From: Ypsolopha sequella
Lineage: Eukaryota > Arthropoda > Insecta > Lepidoptera > Ypsolophidae
DNA: 64,000 nt
Direction: 5' to 3'
Assembly (NCBI GenBank): GCA_934047225.1
Contig: OW203992.1
Coordinates: 12,575,501 to 12,639,500, forward strand
Shown here: positions 56,461-64,000 of the stretch, piece by piece
Numbering within the stretch: the stretch's first letter is position 1
Layout of the letters: every line of letters starts with the position of its first letter
Program-made: the position numbers and the translations under genes
The notes under the pieces: generated by a model
The model's database searches: none
Told to the model about the DNA's origin: nothing
What the model saw: only the letters and a program-made list of their open reading frames with translations

Positions 56461-57034
56461 TAAAAGTATTATTTATAAACATCACACTATCGCACATACA
56501 TATTATGATACAGTTATACTCGTCTATAATAATTACATTATGCACATAAATTTCGATAAACTCATTGGCGCATGCTTGACGGCAGGATTCGAACTCGGGT
56601 CGCTAGATATACTTTTCGCATTTAGTTCTAAGAACTTTCAAATTGAACGAATGAGATTCGAAGAATTTTACTGCAAAAAACTGGACAAAAAACAAATTTA
56701 GGGAGTCTTTTTATTTGTAGGTAGTATTTCTTTCGAAACGGTTTTTGTAGTATATTTTGTTATAAACCCCAACCTCCACTCAGTAACTTGAATTGCAGAC
56801 CGCGAGGCTATTTGTAGATCTACCCGGATGGGTAGGCAAAACTCGCTACTTTCAGCCAACCAGAGCAGTACCGTAGTTTGTAAATTAATTGATAGAATAC
56901 ATGCAACTTGGGGCACATTTGCTTCCTTTAATATGTTTAGTTTTCGTTATATGGCCATCACAAAATATTCTTATTACAGCAAAGGTGAAATTTAAAATGG
57001 CAGCCTTGGAAGTTCACAGTTTTTGTATTAATTT
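56461..57034. other. no gene; one tRNA-like fragment
   Basis: Apart from the fragment at 56,565-56,612, unassigned. Confidence 0.4.
56565..56612 (-). repeat. tRNA-like 3'-half (B box) fragment
   Basis: On the minus strand GCGACCCGAGTTCGAATCCT is an excellent T-arm/B-box match, followed by GCCGTCAAGCATGCGCC. No 5' half with an A box is evident, so a SINE or tRNA fragment is likely. Confidence 0.5.
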
Positions 57035-57465
57035 TTAAGGCGCTCTTATCCCAAAATCAGTAATTTCAAAGTCAAATAGAACTTTCAAATATCGTCTAAA
57101 ACTTCCAAAAAAATACGCAATATAGTTCGAACCTTTTCTTCCAGGTCTTCCACGCATGTGTTACGCGATCAGATAAACTTTGCTCGATAGAAATAATTCA
57201 CGAACACAGCATGTAATAAGACCTTTCAAATCATGCCATTTCCATAATTCCACTCTTTTACTAACGAAACGTATCTGGTAATATTGCTCTTTAAAATTTC
57301 TAGGTCGACCACGTTAGTGGGTTTTAATAAACATATCCCTTATTTTTAAACAATTTAAAAACCGATAAAAACAACGAAAAATTACAAAAGTGTGGTTATT
57401 TTCTTTACTCCTTACACGTAAAGAAAAAGACAGAGAGTCACTCTTCTGGGATAAGAGCGCCTTAA
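57035..57465. mobile_element. 431-bp inverted-repeat element
   Basis: 19-bp perfect terminal inverted repeats (TTAAGGCGCTCTTATCCCA). The A+T-rich interior has no transposase frame. Confidence 0.7.
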
Positions 57466-57476
57466 GGCCTAACTAT

Positions 57477-57632
57477 CAAAATATTTTAAATGAACCTATT
57501 TTAGACGTCTGCAACGCAGAAAAACTAGAGAGTCGTAGTACCTGCTACGCCGTAGCAGAAATTCATACTAAGATCCTAGTACACAATTTAAACATAATAA
57601 AAGTCAAAGCATATACCGAGAAAATATAAAAG
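57477..57632 (+). repeat. about 150-bp duplicated segment, copy 1
   Basis: Contains ATTTTAGACGTCTGCAACG, TGCTACGCCGTAGCAGAAAT and TACCGAGAAAATATAAAA. A related copy at 58,612-58,758 lies directly against the satellite array. Confidence 0.65.
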
Positions 57633-57737
57633 AATGATCTTTTCTTCACCAGATACGGCTGCTAAGAATAAAATTTTTTCTTCAGATTCACTTAACTTGT
57701 ATCCAAATATAATTAATTACTCCGAAGCGTAGCATTA

Positions 57738-58205
57738 AAAAGATGGCATACCCTAGCAACTTTTTTTATTACCCGTCCAGCACAATAAGTCCTACGGCAA
57801 AGACTTTATTTTCTTTTCATAGAGGCGATTATATGTTGGCTCTTTGGCCTCTTTTTCTTGAACGCGTAATACTAGTGATGATCACGCAGCGAAACAACAA
57901 ATTGGTGTGTTTTTAGCTAATACTGAAATATTTTGTAGGGAAAAAAATATTGAATTTAGGTGATATATCTTCATATTTCTATTACCTATTTTACAAAAAA
58001 AATCAAGTTGATCTCTTAACCGTGTTCTTGAAGCGAACGTTTGAAAACCAAAAAAAGAAGAGGGTGCAAAACATTTTTTTTTCACAAAAGTATAAATCTT
58101 AGTACATTGTTTATACGTAAGATCCCTAGAGAAAAAATTAATAAACCAAATGTATTTTTTTCAATACAAGGAGAGTCCGAATTTCTTCAAACGAATCCTA
58201 GTTAG
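57738..58205 (-). repeat. dispersed repeat family B, copy 3
   Basis: Reverse-oriented copy of the repeats at 15,886 and 30,335. Shared blocks are ATGGCATACCCTAGCAAC, ATATGTTGGCTCTTTGGCC, GCAGCGAAACAACAAATTGG, TCAAGTTGATCTCTTAA and TTCTTCAAACGAATCC. Confidence 0.8.
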
Positions 58206-58611
58206 ACTGGAGTTGGTCATGCTCTAGGCTCAGGTACAGGCTTAACAGCACACGTCTGAGAACAAGCAAAGCGCGGTCACTAGTTAAATATGCTTCGGTA
58301 TAAATGGCTTTAGCACGCAGACTAGAAGCTAGTCTGCACGCCGTCGTGCACGTGGTGATCAGTTACGTACGACAATGTCTTTGTGGAGACTCGTTCCAAC
58401 CGCTGCCGTACGTCCCATGCACAGAACAGTGGTCCCATGGACTCCCATAAATGATCGCGGCGTCCGTCGCAGCGTCTGCACGCGCTTTCGTTCGCGTCTG
58501 TGATTAGTTGATGCATGCACTATCTGCACGCAGCACGCAACGTTTATTGATGATTTTTTAAGATGTATGCAACCGGCACCGAAAATATTTAACATTAATA
58601 CTTGTAATAAT
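58206..58611. other. GC-richer spacer, no gene assigned
   Basis: Contains the hairpin CAGACTAG/CTAGTCTG (58,317-58,335) and GCGTCTGCACGCGCTTTCG. Overlapping frames in two registers show no domain. Confidence 0.4.
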
Positions 58612-58758
58612 TACAAAATATTTTAAAAGAGCATATTTTAGATTTAGTATGGGGTCTGCAAAGTGCACTTGCTACGCCGTTGCAGAAATTATATAAAAAA
58701 GTGCTCGTATACAATTAAGACATCAAATCAAATCATGTACCGAGAAAATATAAAAAAA
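58612..58758 (+). repeat. about 150-bp duplicated segment, copy 2
   Basis: Diverged copy of 57,477-57,632 (TTGCTACGCCGTTGCAGAAA, TACCGAGAAAATATAAAA), ending where the satellite array begins. Confidence 0.6.
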
Positions 58759-58760
58759 CC

Positions 58761-59806
58761 ACAGCTACACACGCACGATTGTATTAGAAATTTCTGTTAG
58801 GGTTATATAACCCTTTCAGACTTGAGTCACTCTCCTCGTACAGAATCTGCACTCGGTGCCGCTGCTGTACAAGGACAGCTACACACGCACGATTGTATTA
58901 CACGGATCTGTTAGGGTTATATAACCCTTTCAGACTTGAGTCACTCTCCTCGTACAGAATCTGCACGCGGTGCCGCTGCTGTACAAGGACAGCTACACAC
59001 GCACGATTGTATTACACGGATCTGTTAGGGTTATATAACCCTTTCAGACTTGAGTCACTCTCCTTGTACAGAATCTGCACGCGGTGCAGCTGCTGTACAA
59101 GGACACACGCACGAGTGTATGAGACGGATCTGTTAGGGTTATATAACCCTTTCAGGCTTGAGTCACTCTCCTCGTACAGAATCTGCACGCGGTGCAGCTG
59201 CTGTACAAGGACAGTTACACACGCACGATTGTATTAGACGGATCTGTTAGGGTTATATAACCCTTTCAGACTTGAGTCACTCTCCTTGTACAGAATCTGC
59301 ACGCGGTGCAGCTGCTGTACAAGGACACACGCACGAGTGTATGAGACGGATCTGTTAGGGTTATATAACCCTTTCAGACTTGAGTCACTCTCCTTGTACA
59401 GAATCTGCACGCGGTGCAGCTGCTGTACAAGGACACACGCACGAGTGTATGAGACGGATCTGTTAGGGTTATATAACCCTTTCAGACTTGAGTCACTCTC
59501 CTTGTACAGAATCTGCACGCGGTGCAGCTGCTGTACAAGGACACACGCACAAGTGTATGAGACGGATCTGTTAGGGTTATATAACCCTTTCAGGCTTGAG
59601 TCACTCTCCTCGTACAGAATCTGCACGCGGTGCAGCTGCTGTACAAGGACAGTTACACACGCACGATTGTATTAGACGGATCTGTTAGGGTTATATAACC
59701 CTTTCAGACTTGAATCACTCTCCTCGTACAGGAGCTGCATCACGTGCACGCGAAGACAGCTACACACGCACGATTGTATTTAGACGGGTCTGTAAGTGTT
59801 ATACAA
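58761..59806. repeat. satellite-like tandem array, nine 108/114-bp units plus a decayed tenth
   Basis: TTAGGGTTATATAACCC occurs at 58,797, 58,911, 59,025, 59,133, 59,247, 59,355, 59,463, 59,571 and 59,685; a decayed version lies near 59,792. Spacings are 114,114,108,114,108,108,108,114. Two unit types differ by six bases and a few substitutions near CACACGCACGA. Each unit holds a perfect 16-bp palindrome (AGGGTTATATAACCCT) and a longer hairpin with arms CCTTGTACAG/CTGTACAAGG around CTGCAC/GTGCAG. Because both periods are multiples of three, long frames stay open on both strands, but all begin at non-ATG codons. Confidence 0.95.
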
Positions 59807-60232
59807 TAATGGCGGATTCTCAATGTGGCAGGCTCAGAAAATCATCACTTTTAGTTGATGACTGTTGAAAATTCGTGTGATACATTTAAAATTTTGAATA
59901 AACAACTATTGAAAAATACTCTTCTAACTTAAATATATGACGTGTTTTTAAAATTGTTTGTATTGTATTTTAAAATAAATGAGATTTACTTCTTTTCATA
60001 TAATAACGGATTGAATTTTAAATAATATCTTCTAAAGGCTGGATCAAACAGGAGCGTTCAGCAGGCGTGCACGATGGCACCTGTGACGGATGTGGTGATT
60101 GTTCTCTCAGATGTGCCCTGTTATTGCTACGCTTCGGGGTAATTAATGATATTTGGAGATGAGTTAAGTGAATTTAAGAAAGAAATTTTATTCTTACCAG
60201 CTGTAACAGCTGAAAAAAATATCATTATTAGA
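59807..60232. other. no gene seen
   Basis: Unassigned A+T-rich spacer following the array. Confidence 0.4.
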
Positions 60233-60507
60233 GTTCCGTACCCAATGGGTAACCAACGGGACTTTATTACTAAGACTCCGCAGTCCGTCTGTATGTCCGT
60301 CTGTCAGCAGGCTGTATCTCATGAGCCGTGATAGTTAGACAGTTGAAATTTTCACTGATGATGTATTTTTGTTGCCGCTATAACAAAAACAGAATAAAAT
60401 AAATATTTAAGGGGGCTCCCATACAACATACATGTTTTTTTTGCCGTTTTTATAGATAATGGTACGGAACACTTCGTGCGCGAGTCCGACTCGCACTTGG
60501 CCGGTTT
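60233..60507 (-). repeat. short dispersed (lepidopteran-type) repeat, copy 2
   Basis: Reverse-oriented full copy of 850-1128, from GTTCCGTACCCAATGGG to CGACTCGCACTTGGCCGG. Frames inside are not genes. Confidence 0.75.
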
Positions 60508-60677
60508 TGTGCGCAAAAGAACACATGCGCTAGTCCCCCACCACTTTAGCCGAGCAGACAAAAATCGTGCCGCAACCTTGTACACTGAGAGTTCTGTACC
60601 GTCCTATCATATGAAATAAATAGTGTAGGTAGACAAGAAATAATAATAATAATTAAACATGTCATCAATCAATCAAT
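60508..60677. other. no gene; (ATCA)n microsatellite
   Basis: CATCAATCAATCAATCAAT at about 60,663-60,681. Otherwise unassigned. Confidence 0.6.
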
Positions 60678-61000
60678 CAATATCATCAATATACATATAA
60701 TAAAATAGTAGAACCCGGTGTGTCTGATTATTGAAGAAAAGTAATAAAAATAGAAAGTGGGTGACTAAAGAAGAGTAATAGAACATAAATCAGCGATTTT
60801 TGGAATTCTTTTCTGTCTATTTGTTCGCACACATATCCAAAACCACTGAACGGATTTGGATACGGTTTTCTTTATTATAATTGTAGTGACCTTAGTCAAC
60901 ATAAAGGCTATACGGGATGTTAAGAAAAAAAAACGCTCGAGCCGAAAACGGGACATGGTTAAATAAACGCGGGTGGAGCCGCGAGCAAAAAGTCATTAAT
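60678..61000 (+). repeat. Helitron-like dispersed repeat, copy 2
   Basis: Diverged partner of 56,140-56,460, ending GGTGGAGCCGCGAGCAAAAA. Non-coding. Confidence 0.6.
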
Positions 61001-61401
61001 AAAAAGCGTAGATATGAAATAAATAGCAAAATTAAGTTGGCCCAGTATAATTTCAAAATAAATTTTTAATAAAAGATTATCAGAACTACAGTTCTTAATT
61101 CCCCTTTTATCCCTAAAACGACATCTTGATAGACCACATAACTATTAGATATACAGACAGACAGATATGCTACAAAGTAATCATATAAATTTTATCACTA
61201 AAATTAGGGTGAGTGTACATCATAACGAAGTTGACCGAAACGTCGAGTTTTTTTCGCACAAATAATAGTGAGTCTTAGCTGTTGTTATCTATTTCGTTAT
61301 AATCATATAAATGTTCAGTTTTTTTTTTTCATGAGGACACTACAATGCTATAGGGGTAGAATTCCTCTTTAAATCACTGACGTAATTAGGATTCCTGCCC
61401 C
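61001..61401. other. no gene seen
   Basis: Unassigned A+T-rich sequence. Confidence 0.4.
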
Positions 61402-61625
61402 CCTATTCTGTATCTTTAGTTGCCAACTGTACTAGGTGCCTATCATCAAAAACATAGATAAAAACTGAAATTTCAAAATTGCCTTTAGTGGGTATTGAAC
61501 TATTAACAATCTGTGTCGTCACTTGAAGTGCGAACATAGCCTTAGGAAATCGGAATTCGATGGTATATCTACGTTCTTGATGATAGGCACCCAGTACAGA
61601 AGGCAACTAGAGATACATAATAGGC
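61402..61625. mobile_element. 224-bp inverted-repeat element (MITE)
   Basis: The left end CCTATTCTGTATCTTTAGTT with GGTGCCTATCATCAA pairs with TTGATGATAGGCACC and AACTAGAGATACATAATAGG at the right, arms about 45-60 bp with some mismatches. A short minus frame spans it and is not a gene. Confidence 0.75.
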
Positions 61626-63223
61626 CCGCTGTCTATGAGTAGTTTAATCAAAGATTTAAATCCAGACGAAGTAGCTAATAGAATAACGGATTTAAAAATC
61701 GAACCACAATGGTCGCTGGAAGCTGAACGAACACGTTGATTTTATTGTAAACTGGGTTCTGGGGATGCGCGGCATGTTGAACAAATACGAACCTGCTTGC
61801 TGGACCGGCCACTGGCCTGTCACCGCAAATTGAATTGACTTCGCTAGATAGAAATATATGTCCTCTCCTCTTTGCCGTTACATTTTTGACCGAAGAGATG
61901 AAATTTCTTTTCGGCAGCATCAGAATTAAGCTTTTGAGTAAAAGCTAGCTTTTTATCAAAAAGTTTACGGAAATGCTCGGGTTTGCCAATTGAAACGCAA
62001 ACTGGAGTTAGAAGCAATATTTACAGAAGTTTCTTTTTTAATCTTATCTATCTGATTCTATTAATTCAGTCATTATATGTATAGGTATAACCTTTTAGAA
62101 TTGATGTATTTATATTTTGGACGAAATGGATCTAAAAATTTGGCCACGTTCGCCTTTACCCCTCTTGCCACGAACACTGAATTAAAAGATATGGTGTTGT
62201 CAGTGTGATGCGAGTGCTCGAAGGGAAATGTTTGAAAGAGTGTGTTTCAAGCTAGGTTCCGTTTTCAGATTGGCCATGATTTGATGAAGATCTTCAAAGA
62301 TAGGCGATATGAGACAGGTAGACAAAGATAGGTATATATGTTTTTCTTTTTTTCATACCTGAATTCCTGTTGTCTTGTATTTTCTTATCCCTTAGTTAAA
62401 GTAGACATAAGTCATTTGTATAGTATAAGTTTTATGTTAAAAAAAGACATGATCTTGCTACGTTTCTTGCCCTTCTTCTTAGCAAGACTAACCGAATGGC
62501 CGGAGGACGGATATCTTCGTTTCGGATTTTATCCATCAGAGATATTTCAAGCATAGCCCGCTCCATAGCTCGTTGGATATCCGCCGATATTTGATTTATC
62601 GATCTTTTGTCTAGGGATTCCACCTACAAACAATGTTTTAAGATTTATACTTTTGAATTTGAATTTGAATAGCTTCATTCGCAAATATAGGACGAAATCA
62701 AAAAAAGCGTTTTCCTTACCTACACAACAGGCTCCTTGCTCTATTGTTTATTTTTATCATTCATTCAGCTAAAAGTTGTCTAAAAGAATGTAACATTAAT
62801 TAAAAGGGAAGGATCTCGAGTTAATCCACAACTGACCACGGTCCAATAAACTGCGGTCCTTTTCTGAAATATTTATTTACTTCGTCATTATTTTATTCAC
62901 TCACAAAAATAGGACCCAACCTTTGGGCCGAGTATAATAGGTTTTCGGATAACGTTTTGATAATTGAGTATCTATTCAAAAGATGGGATGGTCGGTTATC
63001 ACCTGGGTGAATGAACATTGTATGAGGCACGGAGCGATGAGCAACGCTGTTGTTACTTTCCGGTTTACTAAAAATTGTGTCAGGTTTTATGTAATTTTAC
63101 ACAAGATTTGTTATAGTAAAAGCTAAAGAGCAAAGAACGGCTATATGTATAGTCTAGGAGCGTACAGTTGGTAACGTAGGATGGGATCAAAGTTTAGAAA
63201 AAAAAGCTGCATCAAAGTAAAAA
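61626..63223. other. no gene seen; family B fragment
   Basis: 62,578-62,655 (GATTTATCGATCTTTTGTCT, AGGGATTCCACC) matches the middle of family B. TTTGAATTTGAATTTGAATA near 62,651 is LINE-tail-like. Otherwise unassigned. Confidence 0.45.
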
Positions 63224-63300
63224 GGGTTGGCTGCGCACAACCTGGGGCATTTTGTTTTTGCTGACTGTACAAAATGCTTCAAGTTGCGCACAGCCAATCC
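63224..63300. repeat. imperfect inverted repeat (hairpin)
   Basis: GGTTGGCTGCGCACAACC with GGGCATTTTGT on the left and ACAAAATGCTTCAAGTTGCG with CACAGCCAATCC on the right give about 32-bp arms around a 13-base loop. A relative of the right arm is at about 63,592-63,622. Confidence 0.7.
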
Positions 63301-63734
63301 TGTTTATTTTTATTTATATTTCCGTGTGTGTACAATAAAGAATAAGAATAAGAATTTATTTTGATATAGTTTTTGTTTATACATAATTCCGAGTTAGTCT
63401 TGCAGAAAATGATGCTGAATCGATTTTTCCAAATAAATCGATCTTTGATAAAATTGGGCTGACTCACGTTAGTCCCAACATAGGACACGCAAACCTTATT
63501 TTTTTAAGCACCTTTTGTTACGCTCTATCAAACGTAGTACGTTGATACTTGTTACAAATAGACGTGATTTTTTTACAGTTTTTTTTGTTCACTGTACAAA
63601 ATGCTCCAGATTTATCCTAGCCAATGCTGTTTATTTAATGTATTTTATTTTTTCACACATCTCCGAATTAGCCACATCTTGTAACTCGATACATAAGGTT
63701 ACATAAAGCTCACCGCCATACATTGGGAGAAGTA
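63301..63734. other. no gene seen
   Basis: GTGTACAATAAAGAATAAG at about 63,328 is LINE-tail-like. Otherwise unassigned. Confidence 0.35.
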
Positions 63735-63850
63735 ATAATCATCGGTGAAACGCTAGTGTACCGAGTATGGACTGTGACTTGCATTTCACAGTTCACACAC
63801 GGAAACACCTCTGGCACCCCCTCGTGGATTCATGTCGTGACGGTATAATT
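63735..63850 (+). repeat. SINE 3'-body fragment, same family as 24,812-25,098
   Basis: GAGTATGGACTGTGACTTGC, TTTCACAGTTCACAC and GGATTCATGTCGTGACGG match the body of the 24.8-kb SINE. No tRNA-like head was found upstream, so it is 5'-truncated or another lineage sharing this tail. Confidence 0.65.
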
Positions 63851-64000
63851 GTATTTATAAATTGAAAGAAACATAAATAATAAATTCGTTGAGTTGGAGT
63901 GGAGGTTGTTAAAATGACAATATTATTTCTGTATAGCTAGCATTGTAGTTAATATGAGCTCGATAGAGTGTGTATCTCTCCGTTAATTCAAAATGGCAGC
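63851..64000. other. window end, nothing assigned
   Basis: Short unassigned stretch. Confidence 0.4.

Noticed and set aside
58893..59675. Long open frames on both strands with a Cys-rich repeated peptide
   Set aside because: They exist only because the satellite periods (108 and 114) are multiples of three; all start at non-ATG codons, and sense and antisense are equally open.
58797..59690. Telomere-like TTAGGG motifs
   Set aside because: They occur once per satellite unit inside a palindrome, not as (TTAGG)n tandem repeats.
58761..59806. CRISPR-like array
   Set aside because: Units are contiguous repeats with no unique spacers, and the DNA is clearly eukaryotic.

Overview
The window looks like transposon-rich intergenic DNA from an insect, most probably a moth or butterfly. 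The A+T-rich background carries several dispersed repeats that I recognise from memory as lepidopteran: the family with ACCGGCCAAGTGCGAGTCGG at one end and GTACGGAACCCTAA at the other, the LINE 3' tail containing CCACTGCTGGACATA, and Helitron-like fragments. I found no host protein-coding gene that I can defend. No species call is made.

Layout: 0-2.9 kb holds nested dispersed repeats, a broken LINE end and three small inverted-repeat elements. 2.87-10.94 kb is a complete Ty3/Gypsy LTR retrotransposon on the minus strand, with LTRs identical by eye, a GCGG target duplication, intact gag and pol, and a textbook -1 frameshift heptamer (A AAA AAC) directly before the gag stop. 11-35 kb is non-coding and dense in small inverted-repeat elements, including a fold-back carrying a tRNA-like core, a tRNA-derived SINE, perfect 34-bp and 58-bp hairpins, and a 0.9-kb inverted-repeat element sitting in GC-rich DNA. 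35.36-44.08 kb is a BEL/Pao LTR retrotransposon on the minus strand, with 416-bp LTRs and a CAGGT target duplication. Its gag and pol share one frame and are separated by a single UGA in the context CAA CAA UGA CUA. It is interrupted by a 5'-truncated LINE inserted in the opposite orientation inside the integrase domain. 44-58 kb has further repeat fragments, a 13 x 9-bp array (GAGAACGGN) just upstream of a TATA box, and about 3 kb with no ORF. 58.76-59.81 kb is a satellite-like array of nine 108/114-bp units, each able to form two hairpins. 59.8-64 kb returns to dispersed repeats.

How the parts relate: the two LTR elements encode standard capsid, protease, reverse transcriptase, RNase H and integrase functions, but solve the Gag:Pol ratio problem differently, by frameshifting in one and apparent stop-codon readthrough in the other. 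The Gypsy copy looks young and potentially autonomous. The BEL copy is slightly older (two LTR differences seen) and cannot make intact integrase. Everything else is non-autonomous or fragmentary. Repeat-family names given from memory are labelled as such. Many open frames in this window begin at non-ATG codons and fall in repeats; they are not annotated as genes.
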